NCBI GenBank assembly: GCA_020847915.1
Contig: JADLBE010000410.1
Coordinates: 1-45,769 of the forward strand
Reading direction: 5' to 3'
From: Saprospiraceae bacterium
Lineage (GTDB): Bacteria > Bacteroidota > Bacteroidia > Chitinophagales > Saprospiraceae
Length of the DNA stretch: 45,769 nucleotides
Position numbers and translations under genes: made by a program. Below, piece by piece: positions 20,411 through 30,597 of this stretch (position 1 is its first letter; each line of letters opens with the position of its first letter). The notes under the pieces were generated by a model. That model did no database searches. It was not told where the DNA came from and saw nothing but the letters and a program-made list of their open reading frames with translations.

Positions 20411-23400
20411 ATGGCCGCCCCAGTACGGATTTTCCTTTCCTACCATTTTGCCGATACCGGCGTAGCCGAAGGGCTCAAAAAACACCTTCTGGCAACGTTT
20501 GCCGGCATGGAAGTGGCTGTTTACGACCGGTCGAGCACGTATCCCGGCACAGACAGTGTTCAGGGTGGTGAGGCATGGCTTCGTTGGGCCGACCTGTGTC
20601 TGGTCATTTATTCTGCCGATTACCTTACGCAGGAAACAAGTCTGGAATGGGAATGGGCCAAAAGACTTGAAAAAGAAAGGAGGCCTTCCCTGCAGGTCCT
20701 TGTGGTTTTGGCCCGCAACAGTGCCATCCCCCAGGATTTCAGGTATTTCCCCATAACACCCGGCGCTACCGACCCGGTCATGCGCGAAGGCATCGAACGC
20801 GACAGACAATTGTTGCGCGTAGCGCAAACGACACGTTTGTTGTACGCCTCGCGAAGCGAACCCGTTGAACCCGGATACCTGGCCGGCGATTTTAAGCCCG
20901 ACCTTGCCGGAGCGAGGCGACATCTGCTCCAACTTTGCGACCAACTCAGCCTTAAACCTGCATTGGCCCTGCTCCGGAAGATAGCCGGCGAAGCGCGTTT
21001 GAAAAAAACGGTTTACGAACTGGAAGACAATTACGGGGAAGTTTTGCGGCAAGGAAGACTGGCTAAAATTCCATTGCCTGAATACCAGGAAAAATCGGCC
21101 GTTCTGCGGGCCGACGTTCAATACATCATCGGGCAACTCCAGGAGCAGGAACTGATCCCCGGATGGCAGGCAGCTTTTTGGCAGGCGACCCACAGTCAGC
21201 CCGGTCCGGCGTCGGTGTTTACACCTGTTGAAGAAATAACCATTCCGGAAACTTTGCATGTGCCCGTTAGCGCTTCAAGCGTTGCCGACAACCTGGGCGT
21301 ACTCTCCTACCAACAAAAAACCGAATTCCGCAGGCAATTGTTGCTATGCCAGGACGCTATCGGTATTGAAAACTATACCCGTGCCCACAGCCACTGCGAG
21401 CATGTGCGCACACACATCGATCCGCAATCTGCACAACTGTACGAGTACTTGCTGATCACCTACCTTCAAAAAGAAACACCCGAACGGATCGCTTTGGATG
21501 CTGTTGACGACGACAAACACCAGTTGCTCAACCACATCCTTATGTATGCCAGCCGTTTGCGCGAGTACCAGCAGGCCGGTTTGTGCCAAAGTCAATCCGC
21601 AACGTTCAACCTGCGCGCCTGTGCCGAAGAACTTTCTGAAGCCATGGCCCGTTTGTACGACGGCCTGCCCAACAATCAGGTTACCGATACCGGCAAACAC
21701 GCCGATGAAGCCCCGGACAACCGCGCGCTTCTTGGGCGGTGCCGTGAAATGGCCGAACTCATTTACAGGTCCGTTTTCCCTTACACCGGCTTTTTGGAAA
21801 CATTGGTGGTGGAATTGTGTGGTGGTGGAAAGTTCGACTGGATCCAATCTGTGGAAGTTTCGGGCGATGAATTGGTGTTTTTATCGCGTGAACGTTTTGA
21901 ACTTGAAACCAGCATCAACGAGCTTCTCAACCTGCTTGTAGCTTCAGGTCTGCAAAGGCCCTACCTCGAACAAAGGTTGCGTTACCAACTGTTGCTTCGT
22001 CTGAAAGCCAAACGCAGCGTGCTGCAAAGGCAGTTGATCGATGAAACAAGGCATTTGAGACATTTTTCAGACCCGCGTCTGGCTGTGCTGCGGCAGGTTC
22101 AGGCTTGCCTGATGGGATACCAGATTTTTGGAGATGCCGGTTATGCGGATGACGCTTCTTTTTTACGCATGGCCATCGAATACCTGTTGCCGGGACTTGT
22201 GCTCAACCCCAGCAACGACGCTGCATTGCCTTTGCGCTGGTTCGACCTGGATGCCGAAGGTGAAGTGCGCACACACCCCGATTGCGCTGCTTACCACTTT
22301 GATGCACTGGCGGTCGTCGGTAAAATGGTGCGCGACCATGCCGGCAAAACAAGCTGGTTGCAGGTAGCGCCCAACATCATGGAAACGGTATTTTACCAGT
22401 ACGTCAACGATGTTCGCGAACAATACGAACAGGTGCAACGCGGACTGCAATGGACCGACATTCGCCGCATCAACGACCTTGACGCCCGCCAAAAAATCAT
22501 CGATTGTTTGCAACGATGGCAGGTAGCTTTCCAGGCGTATCCGCAACACGGCCAGGAGTACCTCGATGTCTCCATCCGTGAAATAGCCGGTATGGGACTG
22601 ATGCGTTGGCTGCATCTCGGCGCCAACCAACTTGGCACCCACCCCGATAGTCTTGCACTAGGTTTTGATGCCCGTACATACCTTAAGGAACTGGTGGCAC
22701 GCAGCACCCATTGGACTGAAGATTTGCTTCGGCCCATCATTGCCGCCCACCTTTTTGTGCATCAATTACAGCCGGCATACGAGCAGTTCCCTGCCGGAGA
22801 TGAAGAACGACGCAAAGAACTAACCGCTTTGCTGATGCGGTATCTGCAAGCCTACCGTCTGCACCCCGACGCAGGTTACCTGGATGTGGTTTTCCGGGAG
22901 CTTACCGAAGAGCACAAACTGCCATGGATGGACATTGGATACGAGGGCAAAGGTCACCCATGGGCAGGAGCACAAATTCCTGGTTTTGATCCCCAAACCA
23001 TCGTTAAAGAACTTAGTCGTGAGTTGCTCACCCTTGATCCTGACCGTTACAGCATGCTGGCCGTGCGCAAAGCCCTTGCGGAAAAACGATACCGTGATCA
23101 GGAAACCCGTTATTTTAGGGAAATCAGCGAATTCAAACACGAAAACCGTCAGCCTGAACGCGAAGTAGCCATAGACATCATCCGCAGGATGAAAGGCATA
23201 TTCAGGCATTACCCCGATATCCGTTTCCTGGAATTGCCCTGGCGCGAACTCAACGGTAAAGGACGTATCCGATGGCAGGCCAACCTCTTCGGTTTGCTCC
23301 GACTGCCTGAGAACCATTTCGAAAATGAATATTTCATCTTCGATTACAAATCAGAACGTGCCGAGATCAGGATGTACCGGGAAACGCTTGTTCACTGGAT

Positions 23401-23437
23401 GGAACAGGTATTGCGTGAAACCGGCGATATGGTTTAG
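20411..23437 (+). CDS. TIR-like domain protein with long C-terminal region of unknown function (~1008 aa)
   Basis: N-terminus VRIFLSYHFADTGVAEGLKKHL...VAVYDRSSTYPGTDSVQGGEAWLRWADLCLVIYSADYLTQETSLEWEWAKRLEKE fits the TIR layout. The remainder is long, charged and helix-like. Confidence 0.75.
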   Translation: MAAPVRIFLSYHFADTGVAEGLKKHLLATFAGMEVAVYDRSSTYPGTDSVQGGEAWLRWADLCLVIYSADYLTQETSLEWEWAKRLEKERRPSLQVLVVLARNSAIPQDFRYFPITPGATDPVMREGIERDRQLLRVAQTTRLLYASRSEPVEPGYLAGDFKPDLAGARRHLLQLCDQLSLKPALALLRKIAGEARLKKTVYELEDNYGEVLRQGRLAKIPLPEYQEKSAVLRADVQYIIGQLQEQELIPGWQAAFWQATHSQPGPASVFTPVEEITIPETLHVPVSASSVADNLGVLSYQQKTEFRRQLLLCQDAIGIENYTRAHSHCEHVRTHIDPQSAQLYEYLLITYLQKETPERIALDAVDDDKHQLLNHILMYASRLREYQQAGLCQSQSATFNLRACAEELSEAMARLYDGLPNNQVTDTGKHADEAPDNRALLGRCREMAELIYRSVFPYTGFLETLVVELCGGGKFDWIQSVEVSGDELVFLSRERFELETSINELLNLLVASGLQRPYLEQRLRYQLLLRLKAKRSVLQRQLIDETRHLRHFSDPRLAVLRQVQACLMGYQIFGDAGYADDASFLRMAIEYLLPGLVLNPSNDAALPLRWFDLDAEGEVRTHPDCAAYHFDALAVVGKMVRDHAGKTSWLQVAPNIMETVFYQYVNDVREQYEQVQRGLQWTDIRRINDLDARQKIIDCLQRWQVAFQAYPQHGQEYLDVSIREIAGMGLMRWLHLGANQLGTHPDSLALGFDARTYLKELVARSTHWTEDLLRPIIAAHLFVHQLQPAYEQFPAGDEERRKELTALLMRYLQAYRLHPDAGYLDVVFRELTEEHKLPWMDIGYEGKGHPWAGAQIPGFDPQTIVKELSRELLTLDPDRYSMLAVRKALAEKRYRDQETRYFREISEFKHENRQPEREVAIDIIRRMKGIFRHYPDIRFLELPWRELNGKGRIRWQANLFGLLRLPENHFENEYFIFDYKSERAEIRMYRETLVHWMEQVLRETGDMV

Positions 23438-23526
23438 TTGTTGGGATTATTACAACAATAAATGTAATCTGTGAATAATGTAATTCAGATCAAATACTTT
23501 GTAACACCAACGGGTATTTAGCGGGA

Positions 23527-23534
23527 TACCTTTG
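23527..23534 (+). promoter_or_regulatory. Bacteroidetes-type -7 box (TACCTTTG)
   Basis: TAnnTTTG match 23 bp upstream of the small membrane-protein gene. Confidence 0.55.
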
Positions 23535-23557
23535 CAAAACATTTAAAACTTTACAAC

Positions 23558-23743
23558 ATGCCGCTAATCAATGTTTTCGTTGTACTTATTGTAGTTGGAG
23601 TAATCCTCTGGCTCATCAATAGTTACATCCCTATGGATGGTAAAATTAAAAGAATCCTCAATGTCGTAGCTGTAATCATGGTCATCATTTGGCTCCTTCG
23701 TGTTTTTGGCATTTTGGATTCATTGACAGGAGCTCGTATTTAA
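23558..23743 (+). CDS. Thivi_2564-family small membrane protein
   Basis: MPLINVFVVLIVVGVILWLINSYIPMDGKIKRILNVVAVIMVIIWLLRVFGIL. Confidence 0.85.
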   Translation: MPLINVFVVLIVVGVILWLINSYIPMDGKIKRILNVVAVIMVIIWLLRVFGILDSLTGARI

Positions 23744-23819
23744 AAGTATTGCCCCAATAACTTTGTTCAAAACACGCTCATTCATTTTTTATCCTTTAAT
23801 CATTCAAACCCATTCTATT

Positions 23820-24317
23820 GTGAATAATAACATCAAACGTTTTAAGACCAGTACACTTTATGCTTTTGGCATGGCACTTTTTATCTGTCTGTCCTTCAGC
23901 ATTTCGGCACAAGCTCAACGCCCTGAAAAGGCATTTGGTATTGGTTTTCAAGCCGGCAATCCAAGTGGACTTGCCATGCAATTTTTTCGGGATCACGGCG
24001 TAAGTACGGATATCCTGTTGGCCTACAACCTCGAAGATTTTCTGTTTTTAAACATGCACGCTTTGTGGCAAACACACCTTGATCAGAAAAACATGACCCA
24101 TTTGTTTTATGGACCGGGTGGCTTTATCGGCCTTCGCGACGTTGATAACAGTGAAAATAATTTCGATGAATTCGAGGCTGGTCTTAGCGGCAACGTGGGT
24201 TTAAACCTGATTGTAAAGCGTGTAGAATTTTTCGGACAAGTAACACCACGATTTACCCTTATCCCCGATACCAAATTCAATTGGGGTGGCGGTGTTGGCA
24301 TTCGATTCTATATCTAA
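23820..24317 (+). CDS. Hypothetical secreted / outer-membrane beta-barrel-like protein
   Basis: Signal-like segment LYAFGMALFICLSFSISAQAQ followed by amphipathic beta segments ending GGGVGIRFYI. Start codon uncertain (GTG 23820 or TTG 23763). Confidence 0.6.
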   Translation: MNNNIKRFKTSTLYAFGMALFICLSFSISAQAQRPEKAFGIGFQAGNPSGLAMQFFRDHGVSTDILLAYNLEDFLFLNMHALWQTHLDQKNMTHLFYGPGGFIGLRDVDNSENNFDEFEAGLSGNVGLNLIVKRVEFFGQVTPRFTLIPDTKFNWGGGVGIRFYI

Positions 24318-24346
24318 TTGAAGCTTGAGTTTTTGAATTATAGATT

Positions 24347-24381
24347 AAAAATGAAGTGGACAAATTGTCTGCTTCATTTTT
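24347..24381. terminator. Bidirectional intrinsic terminator
   Basis: aaaaatgaagtggacaa / ttgtctgcttcattttt arms (two G-U wobbles) with T/A tracts, between convergent genes. Confidence 0.8.
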
Positions 24382-24393
24382 TTTTATTTAAAA

Positions 24394-26763
24394 CTACTTT
24401 CTAACAACCAAACGCCGGGTTACCATCAGCCCGCCCTTGGCTTGTAAAACGACGTTGTACAAGCCTTCCGGCCAGTTGCCGCAAAAGATGGCCTGGCTTG
24501 TTTGGTGGTCCGCAATTTCAAAGCGGGATACACTTTTGCCCAAAGCATCGTACACCGTCAGCACACCCTGTCCTATTTCAGACTTCCATATCAACCTTGT
24601 TTCTCCGGATACCGGATTCGGCATCAAACGAACATCCATGGCATTGCCGATTTCAGGATGGATGGAAGACACAAAATTCGTATCGTAATACATCACCTGG
24701 ACGTCGTCGATGTACATCCCGTCCAACTGCGTTACACCATCACTGAACAGTTCGAAGCGCAGACTGATGGTTTGCCCGACAAACGCACTCAAATCCATAC
24801 ATTCCAAAACCCAATCGTTCTGGTTGTCGTCATAAATGGGCAAACCTTCCGGTTGTGAGGTGCTGCCGTTGGTGGTATACTTGCCACACAGGTATTCATA
24901 ATTTCCACCATTGCCCGTGGCTAAAACCTGTGCATAATCGTAGTTGTTTTCGATGTTCCATCGCGTCCAGAATTGTAAGCGTGGAAAAACCGCATCCTCA
25001 GGAATAAACAATGGCATGGTCGTTTCCCAATAATTGTAGGCATTGGGATCGTACATTCCGTCGGGTGAATCGGTAAAGGACGTTGGTGCAGAAACAAAAT
25101 ACGCGTCGGTGGTGGACCAGTTGCCGTTCCATTGTCCGCTGGCCGAAGCTGCATCGTTCAGCAGGAACACCTGTTTGCCTTCGTACCGTTTGCGCAGCGT
25201 ATCCACCGTGGTGAATGAGCCATTGTTTATTTCAACCAAAAACAACAATTCGGTGCCAGGCAAAACCTGGTCATTAAGCATAACTACCGGATTAAACGGT
25301 GCTGTGGCAAGGTGTGCAAGGTCGAACACCTGGGAAACCGGATCTGAAGTCACAGCACTGCTGAGTGGGGTAAGCGTAACGGTCATGGGGCCGTCCTCCA
25401 GTCCGTAACGCCGAAAAATCAAATGGAAGGTATCTTTTTTCCCCGCCATAAGCTCACTTTCTGTATTTTCCACTTCTCCGTAACGAAGTGTACTTAACGC
25501 CGCAGCGAGGTTGGCCCATACATTGTCTTTGTTGAGACCGTCGATCTCTGAGGGCAAAGGCCAAAAACCCCACGAGCTGGGCCCAACTTCGGGGGTAAAG
25601 GCAAAAGCGCCTGTTTCGGCGTGCATCCAGTCGTCGGAACTGCCGTTGACGTCGTAAAAAATTACGTTGGCCGTGGTACCACTTACATACCCGTTGTCGC
25701 GTGTGAGCAAGCGGGCAAAATCCACAAAAGCAGGATCAGCAGTTTCGTTGTTGTAGGCCCAGGGATAAATCAGGATGTTGCTGTAGGTGTGGTAATTAAG
25801 CACAAAACGAAAGTTGTGTGCAAGACAAAAGTCGCGCACCAGGCGTGTTTCAGGTTCTGAAAAAGGTGCTGATCCGCGGTATGTTTCACTGTTTTGGTTG
25901 CTGGAGGAGCCCGTGTTGTCGAAACCCCACTGGTATCCGTAATTGCGGTTCAAATCGACACCGAAACTTCCGTTGGGATTTTGCCGACGGTTTTTGCGCC
26001 AATAGCCGCCTCCCTGTGGGTCGGTGGTTTCGTTGTAGACATATCCGTCGGGATTGATGCAGGGAATAAAATACAATGCACCTTCATTTACCAAATACTG
26101 CACCATAGGGTCGGTCTCGTAATTTTCGAGCATGTGCCACATAAAAAACAACATTTGCGAAGCGCTGTTGGGCTCCCGGGCATGGTGAAGGGCAGTATAC
26201 AAAAGTTCAGGTTCACCTTCTTCCTGGCTTGGATTGTCGGAGATGCGAACCCACCACAGGGGTCTGCCTTCGTGAGTCAGCAAGGTGTCGCTGATCTTGT
26301 TTTTTACCGAAATCAGGTTTGGAAATTTGGCGGCCATATCATCTATCACAGCGAGAAGCTCGTCATAGGTATGGTAGCCCCCCATGGAGCCATAGGTATA
26401 GTTTGTTGGCGTCGGGAACTCCTGCGGCAGGCTGGGGGAAAGATCACAATCTCCGTTGCGTTCCGTTGCAGCCTGCTCCATCACCCCGTTCTGGTACCAT
26501 GCCTTGACATCGGGGACCAATATTTCTGTGGAAAATCCTGCCTGCTGTACCAATAGCAACTCCTCCGTATTGAGTACGGTTTCCAGCGAACGCCCTTGGG
26601 TGTGTTTTCCGTGGTCAGTTTCGATGCCCAGGGCTGCGAGCTCACGCATGGAATGATCACCCAACTGGATGCGCACAAGCGCATATACTGCGCTTTGCTG
26701 GGCATGCAGGGAAAGGCATGCGATGTTGAAAAAACACAACCAAAAAAAGTACGAAAAACGCAT
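24394..26763 (-). CDS. M14-family zinc carboxypeptidase with T9SS C-terminal sorting domain
   Basis: YTALHHAREPNSASQMLFFMWHML (HxxE), FGVDLNRNYGYQWG, NYHTYSNILIYPW, AFTPEVGPS; C-terminal MPNPVSGETRLIWKSE...GLYNVVLQ. Confidence 0.93.
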   Translation of the reverse strand: MRFSYFFWLCFFNIACLSLHAQQSAVYALVRIQLGDHSMRELAALGIETDHGKHTQGRSLETVLNTEELLLVQQAGFSTEILVPDVKAWYQNGVMEQAATERNGDCDLSPSLPQEFPTPTNYTYGSMGGYHTYDELLAVIDDMAAKFPNLISVKNKISDTLLTHEGRPLWWVRISDNPSQEEGEPELLYTALHHAREPNSASQMLFFMWHMLENYETDPMVQYLVNEGALYFIPCINPDGYVYNETTDPQGGGYWRKNRRQNPNGSFGVDLNRNYGYQWGFDNTGSSSNQNSETYRGSAPFSEPETRLVRDFCLAHNFRFVLNYHTYSNILIYPWAYNNETADPAFVDFARLLTRDNGYVSGTTANVIFYDVNGSSDDWMHAETGAFAFTPEVGPSSWGFWPLPSEIDGLNKDNVWANLAAALSTLRYGEVENTESELMAGKKDTFHLIFRRYGLEDGPMTVTLTPLSSAVTSDPVSQVFDLAHLATAPFNPVVMLNDQVLPGTELLFLVEINNGSFTTVDTLRKRYEGKQVFLLNDAASASGQWNGNWSTTDAYFVSAPTSFTDSPDGMYDPNAYNYWETTMPLFIPEDAVFPRLQFWTRWNIENNYDYAQVLATGNGGNYEYLCGKYTTNGSTSQPEGLPIYDDNQNDWVLECMDLSAFVGQTISLRFELFSDGVTQLDGMYIDDVQVMYYDTNFVSSIHPEIGNAMDVRLMPNPVSGETRLIWKSEIGQGVLTVYDALGKSVSRFEIADHQTSQAIFCGNWPEGLYNVVLQAKGGLMVTRRLVVRK

Positions 26764-26852
26764 AAACGGTAATTTTTATACAATAAACGGCATTTTATCC
26801 AAAGTACCGAAATCATTGGTCAAAAAGTACAAGTTTTACAAAAACCAGGATG

Positions 26853-28742
26853 TTACCACCCAAAGGAAACACCCAGGTTCCAGCTGCGGCCTGGCATGGG
26901 CTGATATGCTATGGATTGGTAATCTGTGTTCCAGCAATTGTTGATCCTGAAGTTTAAACCTATGGCGTTACCTTTCCAAAGATGGTTGTATCCGGCGATA
27001 AACTGCGCCGTACTGTAAGCAGGCAATGCCGTGGTGTTGCTCGCATTCGTGTATCGACCTGCATACCATTGATGCAGGTAAGTCAGTCTCAACTGGCCTC
27101 TCGTTACCTGAAACCCGCCGCCGAGAGTGTGTTGCGGAACATAGGGCAATTGTTTGTTCAATGCGCTCTGGTCAACCGTATACACGGATGTGTTGGTTGC
27201 GCGTACAAATTGGTACCGCGCCTGCACCTGCATCGACCAGCGCTGCCAGCTGCGTTGCAACCGCAAACTGGTTTCAACGCCGCGCGACCACACTTTACGA
27301 AGGTTACCGGGCCTGAACAGTCCATCGGAACCCGGCAGCCAGATGATCCAGTCATCCACCAACAGGCTGAACAACGTTGCTTCCGGTACTATCGACCAGG
27401 AACCTGCCCTAATGTTGCTTTGGTATCCCACGTCGGTGCTGTATCCGTTTTCCGCCCGCAGGTCCGGGTTACCCAGGGTACGCCAGTACAAATCGTTGAA
27501 TGTTGGCAGGTTGAAATTTCTGGAAGCGTGTAAATGGATCTGTTGTTTGTTTTTCAATTGTTTTTCAACACCTACAGACCACGTAACGGGTGTATTGGGG
27601 GTTGTCGTCAGCCATTCTTTTCGAATTTGTGTGGACACCGTCCAGCCGTTCGATTGGTATTCCAGGGATCCGAACATGGCCAGCCGCCATTGTTCCACCC
27701 ACACCAGACTGTCGGAATAGCCGTCTGCCCGCGCCTGTTGCCACCAGGCCTGAACGCCGGATTTGACAAACCAGTGTTTGCCCAGTGTTGTACTGTAATT
27801 GCTGAGCGCCTGGGCGGTACGTGCACGGCTGGACTCCTCGTTGTTGTTGAGGTGGTAAAGGATGGTTTCATCGGTCCACGCCCCGCGATGGTACCACCTT
27901 CCGCCCCGTTTGGTGTTTTGCTCCCAACCTGCGACAATGCGGGTGGATCGGTCGTCCTGCCAGGTAGTTTGTACCGCTGCCGTCATGGGAGGAGGTATTT
28001 CACGGTGGGCGCGCTGGTGCCAGAACGAAGTTTTTAACAACCTGCCGGACGAAGGCGACCAGCTGTTGAATTGTTGCAAATCGAAGCGCTGCATGGCGTT
28101 GTTGTGCTGGACAACTTCAGGAGAACCGGCCATGGTTGTATTTTGGAACGGAAAATCATTTTCTGCCTGTTGGTAACAGGCTCTTAGCGTACTGCTCAGC
28201 GTTTCACCTCCAACGGATGCCGAGACCGACTGTTCCATTCTGCCAAAGCTGCCGGCAGCCAACGCCGCTTGTCCGGAAAAACCTGCCGGTGTTTGTTCGG
28301 CAGCGTCTACCAGCAAAACACCTCCCATGGCGCCACTGCTTTGAGCTGCACTTTGTCCGCCGTAACGCAACAAAACATGATCTCCTGCCCACAAGGGAAT
28401 CAGGGAAGCATCGGTCACCCCATTCATGGTGCTTTGCAGGTTGATGCCCTGCCATACGACGGGTGTTCGGGAAGGACCGGCGCCACGCGCTGAAACGGTG
28501 CTTAGGCCGTCGGGTGATTGGGTGCGCAGCAGCAGCGCATTGTCCCAAGAGAGTCGGTCGGACAGACTTAAGCCGCCGTTAAAAGGCAAGGAATCTGCCT
28601 GCCACACCGAATATCCTGTTCGTTCAAATTTGGCATCAACAATGGTGGCCGGAGGCAGTGTAAAAGAAGAATCCTGTTGCGCCACCAGATTTTGGCACAG
28701 CCCTGCGACAACATACAACAGCGTGAGCATCAATTGGCGCAT
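26853..28742 (-). CDS. TonB-dependent receptor (BtuB-like)
   Basis: Plug-like SARGAGPSRTPVVWQGINLQSTMNGVTDASLIPLW; barrel motifs including ENGYSTDVGYQSN and a terminal aromatic strand. Confidence 0.85.
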   Translation of the reverse strand: MRQLMLTLLYVVAGLCQNLVAQQDSSFTLPPATIVDAKFERTGYSVWQADSLPFNGGLSLSDRLSWDNALLLRTQSPDGLSTVSARGAGPSRTPVVWQGINLQSTMNGVTDASLIPLWAGDHVLLRYGGQSAAQSSGAMGGVLLVDAAEQTPAGFSGQAALAAGSFGRMEQSVSASVGGETLSSTLRACYQQAENDFPFQNTTMAGSPEVVQHNNAMQRFDLQQFNSWSPSSGRLLKTSFWHQRAHREIPPPMTAAVQTTWQDDRSTRIVAGWEQNTKRGGRWYHRGAWTDETILYHLNNNEESSRARTAQALSNYSTTLGKHWFVKSGVQAWWQQARADGYSDSLVWVEQWRLAMFGSLEYQSNGWTVSTQIRKEWLTTTPNTPVTWSVGVEKQLKNKQQIHLHASRNFNLPTFNDLYWRTLGNPDLRAENGYSTDVGYQSNIRAGSWSIVPEATLFSLLVDDWIIWLPGSDGLFRPGNLRKVWSRGVETSLRLQRSWQRWSMQVQARYQFVRATNTSVYTVDQSALNKQLPYVPQHTLGGGFQVTRGQLRLTYLHQWYAGRYTNASNTTALPAYSTAQFIAGYNHLWKGNAIGLNFRINNCWNTDYQSIAYQPMPGRSWNLGVSFGW

Positions 28743-28790
28743 GGCAAATTTGTTGAAAAGGGGCCTTAGCCCGCACGGTAGGACAAAAAC

Positions 28791-28850
28791 GAAAAATCCT
28801 GAAAATCCTGAAAATCAAATCCTGAAAATCCTTTAATCCTTAAATCCTGA
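28791..28850. repeat. Short AT-rich tandem repeat (aaatcctg-like units)
   Basis: gaaaaatcctgaaaatcctgaaaatcaaatcctgaaaatcctttaatccttaaatcctgat. Confidence 0.8.
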
Positions 28851-29405
28851 TTAAAGTTCGCAGCAACGAACGATCTCTTCGTAGTCTGGACGATCCCAGG
28901 CGTGTTGGTGGACAAAGGCATTTTTAATGATGCCCTGATGCAGCACGAATACCCCTGGCATCTGGAAACCATCGCCGATTTCTTCATTGTGGTAGTCGAA
29001 ACCGCGTCCTTCAACCACACCCGATTCGAACCCGCGGATCCAGTTCATCAAACCGAACAATTGTTTCGGATTGCCTTTGGTGAGTCCGAATGCGCGGTAA
29101 AACCGCCTTTCCGGATCAGAGATGTGGTCAATGGGGAACAATTTGAAACGGCGGAAGAATTTTTCAGCAACCTGGCGGTTGGGGGCCATGTGCACCATAA
29201 TGATACGGACGCCCTGGCTTTCGATCGAATCACGCCGGCGGGCAATGTCGTCGATGGCTTCACGGCAGAAGGAACAGCCAAAATGCCTTAAAAAAACAAG
29301 CATAACCGGTTGTTTTTCGCTGACCACGGCAACGGTATCACCACTTCCGATGATTTCCATTTCATTCCAGAACGACGTTGGCGTAAGGGTAGACACTTTT
29401 TGCAC
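28851..29405 (-). CDS. Peroxiredoxin-like (AhpC/TSA-type, thioredoxin-fold) protein
   Basis: VMLVFLRHFGCSFCREAIDDIARRRDSIESQGVRIIMVHMAP with a CxxC motif; GDGFQMPGVFVLHQGIIKNAF. Confidence 0.82.
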   Translation of the reverse strand: MQKVSTLTPTSFWNEMEIIGSGDTVAVVSEKQPVMLVFLRHFGCSFCREAIDDIARRRDSIESQGVRIIMVHMAPNRQVAEKFFRRFKLFPIDHISDPERRFYRAFGLTKGNPKQLFGLMNWIRGFESGVVEGRGFDYHNEEIGDGFQMPGVFVLHQGIIKNAFVHQHAWDRPDYEEIVRCCEL

Positions 29406-29458
29406 GGCTGTTTTGCAACAGTTAACCTGTTGTTGGGTGAGAATGTTCTAAAAAAAAA

Positions 29459-29516
29459 TTGCCGGGGGCAAAAAAAGGAGTTGCTGGTGGATGCTCCAAT
29501 TTTTTACCCCCGGCAA
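29459..29516 (-). terminator. Intrinsic terminator downstream of mdh
   Basis: ttgccgggggcaaaaaa ... ttttttacccccggcaa inverted repeat (one mismatch), 20 bp past the mdh stop. Confidence 0.8.
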
Positions 29517-29535
29517 ATATGTCGGCTTCAGCCAA

Positions 29536-30471
29536 TTAGATCACATTCATGTTGTTGAGGGCTTCTACCACCTCACGAACGGATTCGGCCGATTTGTGCA
29601 GCGACTCCATTTCGTCTTTTTTGAGGCGAAGCTTTACGATTTCCTGAATGCCTTTGCGCCCGAGTTTAACGGGAGCGCCGACAAAAATATCCTTCAGTTT
29701 GTACTGGCCGTTGAGGCGAACGCAGCATGGAAGGATGCGTTTTTCGTCTTTAAGAATCGACACAGCCATTTGAGCCGCTGCTGCACCTGGAGCATACCAT
29801 GCGGAAGTGCCCATCAAGTTTACCAGTTCTCCGCCGCCGAATTTGGTGCGTTCGATGATGGTGTCGAGCTTTTCTTTTTTCATCAGTTCGGTAACCGGGA
29901 TACCACTTACGGTTGTGTAACGAGGCAGCGGAACCATGGTATCGCCGTGACCACCCATGAGCATGGCCTGAATATCTTTGGGCGAACAATTGAGTTCTTC
30001 TGCAAGGAACGCACGGTAGCGGGCGGTATCAAGTACACCAGCCATGCCGATCACACGTTTATCGCTGAGGCCGGAAGCCTTCCAAACTGCATAAGTCATA
30101 ACGTCGAGCGGGTTCGACACTACGATGATGATTGGGTTCTTTGTGTATTTGAGGATGTTTTGCGTAACCGACACCACGATTTTGGCGTTGGTGGAAATCA
30201 GGTCGTCGCGGCTCATGCCTGGTTTGCGGGGAATACCGGCTGTGATGATGACAATGTCGGAATTTGCAGTAAGCTCGTAGTTGTCGCCGCCTGTTACGCG
30301 GGTGGAATAGCCGTCGATCGGAGCCTGCTGCCAGGTATCGAGGGCTTTGCCCTTGGCCATATTGCCCTGGATGTCAATCAGTACAACTTCGTTGCAAATG
30401 TCTTCGTGGGCCAATACGTTGGCACAGGTCGCACCTACGTTTCCGGCGCCGACGATGGTAACTTTACTCAT
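29536..30471 (-). CDS. mdh: Malate dehydrogenase
   Basis: VTIVGAGNVGATCANVLA, IVIITAGIPRKPGMSRDDLISTNAKI, VVSNPLDVMTYAVWKASG, GGHGDTMVPLPRYTTVSGIPV. Confidence 0.96.
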   Translation of the reverse strand: MSKVTIVGAGNVGATCANVLAHEDICNEVVLIDIQGNMAKGKALDTWQQAPIDGYSTRVTGGDNYELTANSDIVIITAGIPRKPGMSRDDLISTNAKIVVSVTQNILKYTKNPIIIVVSNPLDVMTYAVWKASGLSDKRVIGMAGVLDTARYRAFLAEELNCSPKDIQAMLMGGHGDTMVPLPRYTTVSGIPVTELMKKEKLDTIIERTKFGGGELVNLMGTSAWYAPGAAAAQMAVSILKDEKRILPCCVRLNGQYKLKDIFVGAPVKLGRKGIQEIVKLRLKKDEMESLHKSAESVREVVEALNNMNVI

Positions 30472-30597
30472 TGGTTATGGCAATTTAGATGTTGGATAAA
30501 GCAGTTGTTTTGCGAACGCAAAAATAGGCAAAAAAACGGCCTCAACCATTATCTGACGGGGTTTTTCAAGCCTGAATGCTTTTTTTTCAGACCAACT

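Noticed and set aside
20387-21259. 290 aa minus-strand ORF opposite the TIR-like gene
   Set aside because: Antisense to the coherent TIR-like N-terminus; no domain features.
28743-28850. Possible cobalamin riboswitch upstream of the BtuB-like receptor
   Set aside because: Only ~108 bp is available; no B12-box-like sequence seen, and the region is low-complexity repeat.
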